From: SKPT01 sp040905445
GTDB taxonomy: Bacteria; Planctomycetota; Phycisphaerae; Phycisphaerales; Phycisphaeraceae
Direction of reading: 5' to 3'
NCBI GenBank assembly: GCA_040905445.1
Contig: JBBDRN010000032.1
Span: forward strand, 44,353 to 108,352
DNA length: 64,000 nt
Shown here: piece by piece, positions 1 to 8,099 of the stretch
Numbering within the stretch: position 1 is the first letter of the stretch
Layout: each line of letters starts with the position of its first letter
Notes under the pieces: generated by a model
What the model saw: only the letters and a program-made list of their open reading frames with translations
Told to the model about the DNA's origin: nothing
The model's database searches: none
Made by a program: the position numbers and the translations under genes

Positions 1-464
1 CGCTGCGTGCCGGAGAAGATGGCGTCGACTTCCTGTATCGTCAGGCCGTCGATGGTGTTGTCGCGGTGGACGTAGACGGCGAGCATGTCGACGGCGACGG
101 GGATGACGGTGGGCGGGTAGCCGAACTCATCCTCGAAGCGGTCGATTTCGCTGGCAGTCATGGCGCGGCTCATGGGGGCGAAGGTGGCGGTGCCTTCGAT
201 GAGCGCGACGGGGCCGGTCGAGGAGCCCATACCCTCGATCTCGATGCCGACGCCGGGGTACTGCTCGATGAAGCCCTCGCCCCAGAGCGTGGCGAGGTTG
301 TTCATCGTGTCCGAGCCGATGGTGGTGATGGTGCCCGAGACGCCGGCGACGCGTTCGTACTCGGGCAGGCGTGGGTCGATCTGCGTGTCGGCGCCCGCGG
401 GGGCGACGACCGCGCCGGCGAGCCCGGCGGCAAGCAGCCAGGGGGTGATCTTGCGACGGTTCAT
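1..464 (-). CDS. pstS: Phosphate ABC transporter substrate-binding protein PstS, N-terminal part
   Basis: The minus-strand frame opens at the ATG at 464 and runs off the left edge, giving the first 154 residues. It begins with a signal peptide (MNRRKITPWLLAAGLAGAVV...). The motifs TIGSDTMNNL, a GMGSSTGPVALIEG phosphate-loop-like stretch and APMSRAMTASE are typical of PstS/SphX periplasmic phosphate-binding proteins. The family binds phosphate outside the inner membrane and hands it to PstCAB. The start has a GGAGA ribosome-binding site. Two 11-bp direct repeats lie about 75 bp upstream and may bind PhoB. Only the N-terminus is in the window, so pstCAB is presumably to the left. Confidence 0.85.
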   Translation of the reverse strand, partial: MNRRKITPWLLAAGLAGAVVAPAGADTQIDPRLPEYERVAGVSGTITTIGSDTMNNLATLWGEGFIEQYPGVGIEIEGMGSSTGPVALIEGTATFAPMSRAMTASEIDRFEDEFGYPPTVIPVAVDMLAVYVHRDNTIDGLTIQEVDAIFSGTQ

Positions 465-538
465 GATCGATATCTCCGGGAAGGACGTTGTGCCGGCCGA
501 CGCACCTCGCGCCGGCCTGACGTCAGAACAGTAAACAG

Positions 539-560
539 CGGGTGTTAGCCTGCGGTTAGC
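539..560 (-). promoter_or_regulatory. Possible PhoB box upstream of pstS
   Basis: On the minus strand two 11-bp direct repeats, GCTAACCGCAG and GCTAACACCCG, sit in tandem about 75 bp before the pstS start. An 11-bp tandem spacing is the hallmark of Pho boxes. The exact planctomycete consensus is not known to me, so this rests on spacing, gene identity and position. Confidence 0.4.
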
Positions 561-613
561 GCAGCGTCAGCTTTGCGTGAGCCGGACGTAGAGCGGCGGT
601 CGTAGACGTAGAC

Positions 614-668
614 CGTAGACCGCCGATCAAAGTGGCCAACAGTGGCCTAAAGTGGCCAAGAGCGGCCA
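614..668 (-). repeat. Right end of element 1: terminal inverted repeat plus four 10-bp units
   Basis: The terminal 15 bp CGTAGACCGCCGATC are followed inward by four adjoining 10-bp units: AAAGTGGCCA, ACAGTGGCCT, AAAGTGGCCA and AGAGCGGCCA. The reverse complement of a unit resembles the GTGCCACTTT units at the right end of element 2. The phasing of one helical turn suggests transposase binding on one face of the DNA. Confidence 0.75.
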
Positions 669-754
669 GCCATGCCACAAGCGCCTCGGGCCGTCTGCTC
701 GGCCCGCTGCGCGTCGGGTGGGGTGGCGGCCCCTGTTCGGTTGTCCCTCCCGGC

Positions 755-832
755 ACGGCCCGTTGCAGGCCGTGGTGACGGGCGTTTGAGCGGCCGGTGA
801 GGTGCTGTTGAGGCCGGCTCGAACGCCCGTCG
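755..832 (-). other. Conserved pair of hairpins after the last gene of element 1
   Basis: Two inverted repeats lie between the last gene and the right end: 778-832 (arms GACGGGCGTTTGAG and CGAACGCCCGTC, 55 bp overall) and 755-775 (CACGGCC, 7-nt loop, GGCCGTG). The same pair, with the same 55-bp length for the first, follows the last gene of element 2 at 61988-62065. No U-tract follows, so neither is a classical intrinsic terminator. Confidence 0.6.
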
Positions 833-835
833 ATG

Positions 836-3477
836 TCAGCTCATGCCGTTGTCCCAGTCGCCGAGGAGCGGCCCGTACAGGATGCGACGCTGATCCCCTC
901 CACGGGCGTAATAGTTGCGGATGTTGTACTGCGTCAGGGTGCGACCACCGCCACCGATCATCGCGCCGGCGTCATCGCTCAGTACCTCCGGTGCCGCGTC
1001 GCCCGAGGGGGCGGCCTCGGACCGCTCGCGGATCTCCTCCAGGAACCTGCCACGCCGCTCCATGAACCGTTCGTTGCGGATGTGCCGCGTGGCATCCTCG
1101 AAGGCATCAGGATCATCGTCGAACACATCCCGCGCCATCATCAACACCCAATCCTCGATGCCGCGCATGGGCATGGTTTCAGCGTGGCCCAGGTTCCGCG
1201 CGCGGTAGAAGCGGCTGCGCCCCTCCTCGATCATGAGCGTTTCGAGCTCGTCGAGCAGGCGGGCCCGGCGGCCGGCCTCCGAGTCACCCTCAAAGGCACG
1301 TTGCCGGCGCAGCTCGCGATTGTCGGCTTCCTCGGCACGACGCACATGCAGGCTCTGCCGCTGACGCTCGCGCATCGCGGCGATGCCCGCCTGGCGTCGG
1401 CCTTCCTGCCGCGCTTCGCTCACGGCGCCATGCACCTCCGTCCGCGCGATCGTGGCCGAGCGGTTGCTGGCGTGGTTGAACTCGCTGCGCACTGTCTCCT
1501 GGATCTGCGCGATGGTCTGCTTTTCTTCGACGGCGTCGGCGATTCGGTTGGCCAGCCGGCGGCGCAGCGTTTTGTTGACATCTCGCAATTGGATGTCGCG
1601 GCCGCGCATCGCCTCGACGATCTCGGGCGAGTCAAGGTTGAACGGGTTTGGCGTCGCGGCGCCCGTGGCGTCCGCAGCCTCGCGCATCGCCTGCTCGCCG
1701 CCCAGGCGGTAGCCCTCGTGAATCACGCGGCTGACACGGGCGAGAATGCTGTCGTCGGCCGCCTCCAGGCTGAACAGCACCGAGCCCACCACATCCTTGA
1801 CGCGGTCCGGGGCAAAGCGGCGCTGCGCTTTGTCTACACCCGCCACCTCCGGCGGCGCGAGCTGGTCGGCCGCCCGGTCAAGGTTGCGCAGCACCTCCGA
1901 ACGCAGGTTGAAGAAATGCTTCTTCAACCGCCCGCGCGCCTGATTCTCCAACGCTTCCCACGATTTGCGCCACGCGGCCCACAACGCCGCCCGCTGCCGC
2001 TCGCTCGTGCGGATGACCTCGGCACATCGGATGCGCGGCGGGGGTGGCGTGAGCGGCCCTCCGTGGCCGCCTGCCGCCGCCCCGACAGCAAACCCGCCTC
2101 GGGCTCGCCGCCGTCCGGGTCGTGGATGGTGTCGAGTAGGTCCACGCCATAAGGCTCAAGCCCGATCGGCTTGTAGCCGGTGTCGCCGTAAGGCTGATTG
2201 CGGAAAGGCGCATCGGTTGCGTTGAGTATGTCATTGAGCGGAACGCCCATCCGCCACCACTTTTCAGCCTGTTCAGTCACCTGGAGCTGCGCTCGCTGCA
2301 CCGCCTGGACGCCCGAGGAATCGAACCAGGCATAGAATCGCTGGCTTGTCCGACGCGCCGCCCGTCTCGCCTGGCGAAGCCCGAGACCAAGGGCCTCTCG
2401 CCGCTCCAGGCCCCGCGTTTGCGCTCCGCTGACCGACAGTGAACGGTCAGCCGACCATCGCGACAGCACGCCAAGCTGCCATTCTTCGGCGAGCCGGGCA
2501 CCTCGCGGGAGCACGTTGTTCTGGTAGAACGCTTCCTGCGCCGCGTTGGCGTGCGCGAAATTTGAGCCCTCGAATGGCGATAACACAGGTCCCGGGACCT
2601 GGAAGGCGCTCAGGATGTCTTCTCGGGACATTTTCTTGAGGTTCACGAACTCCATATCGGTGAACGTCGCCTGCCACGGATCAACGTGAACGCGCCGGCT
2701 CACGAAAGGCGGCCGGTTGCGCTTGTCCCATCCTTCGTTGTGCTCCCGCGTCATGCGGATGAAGTCTTCCCATTGATCTTCACTCACTGGCGCATCGGTG
2801 CTCACCACAGAACCCAGGCGCATGTCGTTGTCGAGTGATCGCTCGTTTGCGCGGTCAGCCTTGAAGTATTGGCGGATGGCCGTCGCCACCGCCTGGCGGG
2901 GCGACAGCCCGCGCAGCGGGTCGTGCGGATGCTCAAAGTCTGGATCGACGATCGAGTAGACCTCATCGGCGCCCAGGGTTTCCTCCTGCGCGCCCAGCCG
3001 GCCCGCCGGTCGAAATTTCCAACGCACCACCTCGCCCGCGTCGTTCTTTTCCGGGCGCATCTGCACCGGCGCGACCGGATGCACAGCGATCGGCCGGCGC
3101 AGGCCCTCGAGCTCGAAGATCCAATGCACCGCGCCGGACAAGTCAAGCAGGCTCGATGTCGCTTGCCAGAACGCCCTGCCGGTCATGTGCCGATTCGGCC
3201 GCTCGGCAAGCTCGGCAAGCGGTCCGGATTCCACGACTTCATCCGCGGCCGTGCTGACCATCATCGGCATACCCGCCAACGCCTCGGCGCGAATCTTGAC
3301 GCACGAATAGACCAGGCCGATGCGCGAGTAGCTTCCGCCGGGGCCAGCTTCGTCACCGCCGCCAAAGAAGCGTTGGAGCGTTGGGGCATCGAACGGAAGA
3401 GTGCCGCGCAGAACGACACCGGCCGCCGCCTTCAACCGCTGCGCGATGCCGAGTTGAATGCCCTTTGATCCGCTCAC
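836..3477 (-). pseudogene. Element 1 portal/MuF gene, frameshifted and fused to tape-measure-like C-terminus
   Basis: It begins at the GTG at 3477 and is closely similar to the element 2 portal. Shared stretches include FFGGGDEAGPGGSYS, HPVAPVQMRP, LSAFQVPGPVLSPFEGSNFAHANAAQEAFY and DPDGGEPEAGLLSG. At about 2020-2040 the frame shifts, and the portal/MuF part continues in another frame from RTSERQRAALWAAWRKSW to IARTEVHGAVSEARQEGRRQAG. It then passes in frame into the C-terminus of the tape-measure-like protein (MRERQRQSLHVRRAEEA... to LTQYNIRNYYARGGD). Protease, capsid and the rest of the tape-measure gene are deleted between. Loss of frame and of the assembly genes makes it a pseudogene. Confidence 0.8.
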
Positions 3478-3640
3478 GTCCTGCTCTTCTCCCTCCGTGT
3501 CGTCACGTCGTCCCGCCGCACCGCGCGGCCGTTTGCCTGGCTCAACGCACGCGCGGTCAGCGCCTCATCCAGCTCGCGCGCCCGCTGCACGGTGATTCGC
3601 AGCCTCGCGGCGATTTGTGCATGGTCCAACCGGCCGCTTC
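3474..3640 (-). pseudogene. Truncated small ORF before the element 1 portal
   Basis: The open frame ends in LDHAQIAARLRITVQRAREL... and stops with a TGA overlapping the GTG start of the portal pseudogene, implying former translational coupling. The helix-turn-helix-like segment QIAARLRITVQRARELDEAL resembles small DNA-binding or small-terminase proteins, but that is a guess. It does not match the terminase that precedes the portal in element 2. Its upstream part is cut by the deletion junction near 3635, where MuB sequence begins on the other strand. Confidence 0.4.
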
Positions 3641-4154
3641 TGCTGGATGAGGCGCACCGCCTGCCGCCGGCTGCCATGGGCCGGCTGCGCAGCGTCCACA
3701 ACCAGGCCGGCGTCAGCGTCATCATGTTCGGCACTCACGAAATCCTCGATCGCATCGACGATCGCGCCAACGGCCGCGGGCAGATGTCGGGCCGATGCTT
3801 GCGCTACAACGCATGGAGCACGTTTTGAACGCCGAAGACCCCACCGGCGCCCGCGCCGGCCGACAGCTTTTCAGCAAGCAAGAGGTCCGCCAATTCTTCC
3901 AGCAGATGGCCGTGCGCATCGACCCCGAGGCCTTCGAGCTGCTCTGGGCCATTGCGTGCCTGCCGGACCAGTCATGCCTGCGCACCGTCAGGCGGACGGT
4001 GCAGCTCATCGTCAAGAAGTTTGGCGTCGAGACGATCAGCCGGCAGGACGTCCTGGACGCCCTGCCGCTGCTGCTCGGCGACATGGGGCACCAGCTCGTC
4101 CGCTCTGCTGATCACTACGTCGAATCCACCAGCGGCCAGGTGCAGGCTGCATGA
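3640..4154 (+). pseudogene. MuB-like target-activator ATPase, C-terminal fragment with frameshift
   Basis: The fragment opens inside the ATPase domain at Walker B (PLLLDEAHRLPPAAM), continues through VSVIMFGTHEILDRIDDRANGRG, then shifts frame near 3800. It continues as QRMEHVLNAEDPTGARAG... to the stop at 4154. The layout matches the MuB-like protein of element 2 (Walker B LLIDEAHRLHPDAV, then SGTVKLNDVV, then RVALRYNLADDLEARGG). Walker A and the N-terminal domain are missing. It points away from the portal, as in element 2. No function is expected. Confidence 0.75.
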
Positions 4155-4207
4155 CACACCGGCGGCGTCCGGCGACAGCTGGCCGCCGCCTTTGACCAGG
4201 AGCGACC

Positions 4208-4744
4208 ATGCCAGAACACTCCCCACTGGACGAATTGGAGCGATTCGGTCGAGCCATCGCGGAACTCGCCGCCGCGCTGAAGGGCGGCGGCGGGACGCCA
4301 TTGGAAGCACCAATCAAGATGCGATTCGCCGTCACGATCGGGCCGGGGTCGAACAGCTCGACGACGGCCGGCGTGACCGATGTCGAAGCTGCCGAGCGGT
4401 TGGGCGTCCCCGTGGGCGTGGCACGCGGCTTGGTCCGGTGCGGGGCCATCAGGGGCAGCCGGCGTCGGGGCGGCTTCGTGCTGTCGCGAGCTTCGCTCGT
4501 CTCCTACCAGGCCAAGATTGAGGCCGGCTCTGAGCCCGCCGACGCCATCCCGAACGCCACAGAGGCGGCTGCGTGGCTCGGGGTTGAACGCGCGACGCTC
4601 TACCGCCTCCGCAAGAGCGGGCGGGTGGCGTGTCGCCGCCGAAAGAAGGAAGTGACGTTCCGCCTGTCAGATATCGAGAGCCTGCTGGCTTCCGCCGACG
4701 GCGAGCTGGGCGGGCCGGAGCGACGCGGGGCCACCACCGGGTAG
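4208..4744 (+). CDS. Protein with two MerR/excisionase-type helix-turn-helix segments
   Basis: 178 residues, with a GGAGCG ribosome-binding site before the ATG. Two helix-turn-helix segments are visible: VTDVEAAERLGVPVGVARGLVRCGAIRGSRR (about 58-90) and NATEAAAWLGVERATLYRLRKSGRVACRRR (about 118-147), each followed by basic residues as in MerR/excisionase-type domains. It lies just inside the left end of element 1 in the position held by the 47924-48559 gene of element 2, which also has such a helix. A role at the element ends or in early regulation is inferred. It is the only intact gene left in element 1. Confidence 0.6.
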   Translation: MPEHSPLDELERFGRAIAELAAALKGGGGTPLEAPIKMRFAVTIGPGSNSSTTAGVTDVEAAERLGVPVGVARGLVRCGAIRGSRRRGGFVLSRASLVSYQAKIEAGSEPADAIPNATEAAAWLGVERATLYRLRKSGRVACRRRKKEVTFRLSDIESLLASADGELGGPERRGATTG

Positions 4745-5058
4745 CCCCGCCACAACGGAGCTGCGTCCCCGCGAAACGGCCGGTCCGATCGCGGTTGTTT
4801 TTGTGCGCGTAGGGCGCAGCGGCCATCGGAGCGGCGAGGCCGAATTCATGTCCGGTGTCCGGTTCGTTCCGGACAGAATCCCCGTTAACGGCCCGTCAGC
4901 GGGGGGTGAAATCCCATTTGGTGTCAACGCCGACCCGATTCCGGCATCCGGATCAAAATGGAACAGGCCGTCGCCGAGGCCCCTCTCCCGCAACGTAAGT
5001 CCTTTCCTGACAAGGGCCATCCCGTGGTATCCCGGGGTTTCCTGGCTTATCCCACTTC
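4745..5058 (+). other. Left-end internal region of element 1, no gene
   Basis: No credible gene. The outer part carries 10-bp-phased units ATCCCGTGGT, ATCCCGGGGT, TTCCTGGCTT and ATCCCACTTC (5019-5058), matching the left array of element 2. The inner part holds a GTTAACGG palindrome near 4885. Confidence 0.6.
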
Positions 5059-5073
5059 GATCGCCGGTTTACG
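5059..5073 (+). repeat. Left terminal inverted repeat of element 1
   Basis: GATCGCCGGTTTACG is the exact reverse complement of the left end of element 2 (47561-47575) and differs at two positions from the right ends. Confidence 0.8.
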
Positions 5074-5163
5074 GCGGCGAGGCATTGGTGGGCAAGCCAC
5101 GCGTGGCTCCCTCTCGGGCGGGTCGGGGAGCAGGGGGAGGATGGTGAAGTGTCCGTCGCGCGG

Positions 5164-6270
5164 TCAATCGTCCGGCTGAGACGTGTCGATGTCGTGCGTG
5201 CGATAGGTCCGCCGCATCAGCCAGAGCCCCAACTCGAACAGGAGCCACATCGGCACGGCGAGCACGACCATGCTGATGGGCTCGGCGGGCGTGAAGACTG
5301 CCGCGAGCCCGAAGCACCCGAGCACGCAGTGGCGCCGGTAGCGCGCCAGCCACGTCGGGTCCATCACGCCGGTCGATCCCAGCACGAGCATGACCACGGG
5401 CAACTGGAAGGCGAGGACGATCCCGAGGGTGAGCATGACGACGAAGCCGATGTACTGGTTGATTTCCATCATCGGCGTGAGCATGGACTGCCCCGCCAGC
5501 GGCGCGTAGCGGTGCACGCCGCCGTCGTGGTGCACGCGCAGCTCGCCCTCGGGAAGCTTCATCCACATTTGTCCCGGCAGCGGATCGGCCGGGTCGGTCG
5601 TGAGGATGGGCAGCCGCGCGGCATCGGGAAGCGTGGCGTCATCCGGCTGCGCGGCCGCGTCGGTGGGATTGGGGAACCCCGGGCGATTACCGGCCGCGCC
5701 GCCGCCCATCCGCGCGGCGAGCCCCGTCAGCCGCGCCATCAGCCCGCCGGGCTCGACGACGTCGACCTGCGGCGGCGGATAGGCGGTCGAGAAGAAGATG
5801 AGGAACGCGAGACTGATGGGCAGCATGAGGTAGTACATGAACGCCACGGCCAGCAGCGACATGGTGGCGCTGAAGGGCGCGACGGCGTAGACCGCCCGGC
5901 GCTCGTGGCGGTACAGCCCCCCCGAAACGAAGCACCAGAGCTGCCAGATCACCCAGGGGGAGGCGACGACCAGCCCGGCGACGAGCGACACCTTCAGGTA
6001 GACGGCGAACCCGCCCATCGGCGAGAAGTTGTAGGTCTGCGGCGGCAGCCCGGCGCTCGCCAGGACGTACGCCAGCGGGCGCACGATCCACCCGACGAGC
6101 TCGCGTCCGAACACCAGCGTCAGCACGGTCGCGGCGACGATGCCGCCGAGGGCCATGAGCACGCGATAGCGCAGGTCCTCGAGGTGATCGCCGAAGCTCA
6201 TGCGAGGCTCGTCCTCGCGCTGCCGATCGGCGGTGGCGCGTTCCAGGTTGTCGAGCTGATCGAGCGGCAT
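5164..6270 (-). CDS. tatC: Twin-arginine translocase subunit TatC with an enlarged periplasmic loop
   Basis: 368 residues. TatC recognises twin-arginine signal peptides and forms the core of the Tat translocon in the inner membrane. The TatC N-terminal signature appears as SFGDHLEDLRYR (about 25-36). Membrane spans follow at VLMALGGIVAATVLTLVF, SLVAGLVVASPWVIWQLW, SATMSLLAVAFMYYLMLP, IGFVVMLTLGIVLAFQLP, CFGLAAVFTPAEP and VVLAVPMWLLFELGLWL. Between the third and fourth spans is an insertion of roughly 100 residues, Pro/Asp/Gly-rich (from about VEPGGLMARL to QSMLTPMME), where other TatC proteins have a short loop. That accounts for the length beyond the usual ~250 residues. No tatA is adjacent. 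Confidence 0.88.
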   Translation of the reverse strand: MPLDQLDNLERATADRQREDEPRMSFGDHLEDLRYRVLMALGGIVAATVLTLVFGRELVGWIVRPLAYVLASAGLPPQTYNFSPMGGFAVYLKVSLVAGLVVASPWVIWQLWCFVSGGLYRHERRAVYAVAPFSATMSLLAVAFMYYLMLPISLAFLIFFSTAYPPPQVDVVEPGGLMARLTGLAARMGGGAAGNRPGFPNPTDAAAQPDDATLPDAARLPILTTDPADPLPGQMWMKLPEGELRVHHDGGVHRYAPLAGQSMLTPMMEINQYIGFVVMLTLGIVLAFQLPVVMLVLGSTGVMDPTWLARYRRHCVLGCFGLAAVFTPAEPISMVVLAVPMWLLFELGLWLMRRTYRTHDIDTSQPDD

Positions 6271-6438
6271 GGGTCAGGCGATCGGCGACGAATGCACAGC
6301 CGGAGCACGAACGGACGACGAGTCGTTGCGGGCGCGGCCGAAGGGACCATTCTATCGCCGCCGAACCACCTCCCCCTGCGCCACCGCCAGTTCCAAGTCT
6401 GCAATCTCCCGGCGCGCGGCCCCGGTATACTGCCGCCC

Positions 6439-6678
6439 ATGGCCAACCCGCTGCTCGCTTCCCTGATCCTGCTGGCGTGCGTCTACGGGCTGCTGGTGCT
6501 GATCATCCACATCGCGTTCGCGGCGGGCGTCGCGCGTGACGCGGCGCGTCTCGAGCTCGAAGCCGAGGGCACCCTGATCGTTCCGCCGCTGGTCTGGTCG
6601 TTGGCCACACTGGCGGGCGGGATCTTCGTCGTCGCGGTCTACTGGTTGATCCACCACTCGGCGCTGCGCCGCATCTGA
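6439..6678 (+). CDS. Small two-span membrane protein
   Basis: 79 residues from the ATG at 6439. Two hydrophobic segments, LLASLILLACVYGLLVLIIHIAFAA (4-28) and LVWSLATLAGGIFVVAVYWLI (51-71), flank a short acidic cytoplasmic-type loop. I do not recognise the family. It is divergent from tatC, whose start lies 168 bp away, so the two may share a promoter region. Confidence 0.6.
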   Translation: MANPLLASLILLACVYGLLVLIIHIAFAAGVARDAARLELEAEGTLIVPPLVWSLATLAGGIFVVAVYWLIHHSALRRI

Positions 6679-6695
6679 GGGGTGGCGCGCCAGGC

Positions 6696-7403
6696 TTAAG
6701 CGTCGCGATCGACCGGCCCGCCGGTTGCTTCCGCCTGCTGGCCGGGCGGGGCGTCCGGTGCGTCGCCGGCGCCGCGCGCCACCCCCCCTGCCGCGGCTGC
6801 CACATCGTCGCCATCGATCTGTTCGCCGTTGGCACGGGCGACCTCCCGCCGGGCGTGCTCGAAGATGGCCTGCGTCGGCTCACGGTCATACTTCCAGTCG
6901 TCGAGCGTGATGCGGGCGGGCTGGCCCGCGTCGGTGCGGTAATGCACGACGGCGATGCCCTTGGTCTCCCAGCGTTCCTGGTCGACCGAGGTGATGGCCG
7001 CCCACCGCGCCCGCTGGCGGGCGCTCGTAAGCAATCCTTCGTCATCGACGGCGACCCAGCGGCCGAAGGTGCGCAGAAAGCCGAACAGGAACAGCAGCCC
7101 CAGCCCGCCGGTGATGCCGGCGAAGATGTACTGGGTGGTGATGTCCATCTCCGATCGGCCCTCGGGGACCTCCGGGTAGCCATGCGCCTGCATGCGTTGG
7201 ACCCACTCGGAGCGCCAGTCTTCATGCGTCTCGCGCACCTCGACGTATTCCTCGTAGATCCGCTGCTGCTCGGGATAGCGCACCACGGCGTCATACAGGA
7301 ACCCCGTGATCGGGGACGGGAACAAGCAAAACACCAGCAGCAGGGCCGCCACCAATCCGACCCGCATCTGGTACGCCCTGCTCATCGTCGCCTTGACCAT
7401 CAT
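6696..7403 (-). CDS. Membrane protein of unknown function
   Basis: About 235 residues from the double ATG at 7403/7400. One span is near the N-terminus (VGLVAALLLVFCLFPSPITGF). A soluble charged segment follows, then a second span (YIFAGITGGLGLLFLFGFL). The C-terminal part, FGRWVAVDDEGLLTSARQRARWAAITSVDQERWETKGIAVVHY, has the PH-like pattern of a membrane-anchored domain (DEGL...W..ITSVD). The last 40 residues are low-complexity Gly/Ala/Asp. It ends 18 bp from the stop of the convergent small membrane gene. No function assigned. Confidence 0.6.
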   Translation of the reverse strand: MMVKATMSRAYQMRVGLVAALLLVFCLFPSPITGFLYDAVVRYPEQQRIYEEYVEVRETHEDWRSEWVQRMQAHGYPEVPEGRSEMDITTQYIFAGITGGLGLLFLFGFLRTFGRWVAVDDEGLLTSARQRARWAAITSVDQERWETKGIAVVHYRTDAGQPARITLDDWKYDREPTQAIFEHARREVARANGEQIDGDDVAAAAGGVARGAGDAPDAPPGQQAEATGGPVDRDA

Positions 7404-7460
7404 CCGTGATACCTGCTTTCTGAGGCGGATCGGCAAGCTTCGCCCGGCCGCCTCGCCTGA

Positions 7461-7637
7461 TCACATGCCCGACCGGTCCAGCGCCCGGACCCACCAGTGC
7501 GCCACCGCCGCCCGCGCCCCGCGGCGTTTGAGCAGCTCCGAGAATCCGCCCCGATCGATTCGCCGACAGGGAATCCGCGGCACGTCGGCCTGTGTCCGCA
7601 GCGCCCAGGTCAGGAACGCGCTCGTCTCCTGCACCAT
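7461..7637 (-). CDS. Short hypothetical protein
   Basis: A 58-residue frame from MVQETSAFLTWALRTQ to WWVRALDRSGM, with a GGAGGA stretch about 14 nt upstream of the ATG. The pattern (tryptophans, RIPCRRIDRGGF) looks protein-like, and the frame extends further upstream to 7781. I do not recognise it. It may belong with the next minus-strand gene. Confidence 0.35.
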   Translation of the reverse strand: MVQETSAFLTWALRTQADVPRIPCRRIDRGGFSELLKRRGARAAVAHWWVRALDRSGM

Positions 7638-8099
7638 ATGCCGGCGCGCGTCCTCCGGCTCGTTCCGGCTTCGCCGTGGAAACAAGGCCCACTCCTTCTC
7701 AGCCCCGAGAACCGCACCGTCGCCACCGCGACATGCTCCGCCGGGCCCGCTCGGCGGGCGGTCCGCCCGGAAGCCGCTCACCGGCCCATTGTCCCGCGCT
7801 TGCCGTCATTTTCAAGTCCGACCCATCCCCACGTCGGGCGCAGCGGGGCGGGCGACGTGACGGGAGGGCGCAAGGATGCGTCATCAACTGGAAGAAGCTG
7901 GTGGCGCCTCTGCGGGGCGGCTATTCCCAGGCTCCGTCCAAAAGGTGTGCCACTGGTGGCTCGCCGTACGAGGTCTTCGGACAGAGCCTAATCCACCGCA
8001 CGGCATGCCGTCAGCGGTCTCGTGGCGATCATGATCACGTTATGATCTCGCGGCGATCCTGAAGCACCGAGCCCTTCTACCGGCGATGGAGATCCACCC
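7638..8099. other. Intergenic region
   Basis: No convincing gene. It holds one arm of a dispersed intergenic repeat (GTGTGCCACTGGTGGCTCGCC, 7945-7965) and the AT-richer CATGATCACGTTATGATCTCG stretch just before the next gene, which may carry its promoter. Confidence 0.4.

Larger units (their letters stand above)
614..5073 (-). mobile_element. Element 1: decayed Mu-like transposable element
   Basis: The region is bounded by inverted repeats CGTAGACCGCCGATC (614-628) and GATCGCCGGTTTACG (5059-5073). These are the same right-type and left-type ends as element 2 at 47561-62206. Inside are a frameshifted portal gene fused to the tail of a tape-measure-like gene, a broken MuB-like ATPase and an intact HTH protein. 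Gene order is the reverse of element 2, so the element lies in minus orientation. Transposase, terminase, protease and capsid genes are absent. Possible target duplication: GCGGT at 596-600 against GCGGC at 5074-5078 (4 of 5), if the right end reaches 601 through a CGTAGAC/GTAGACC repeat. It cannot move by itself but keeps both ends, so a related transposase might act on it. Confidence 0.8.

Noticed and set aside
556..756. 66-codon minus-strand frame at the right end of element 1
   Set aside because: It reads through the hairpin and the phased repeats; similarity to a frame at 61997-62347 reflects conserved end DNA, not a protein.
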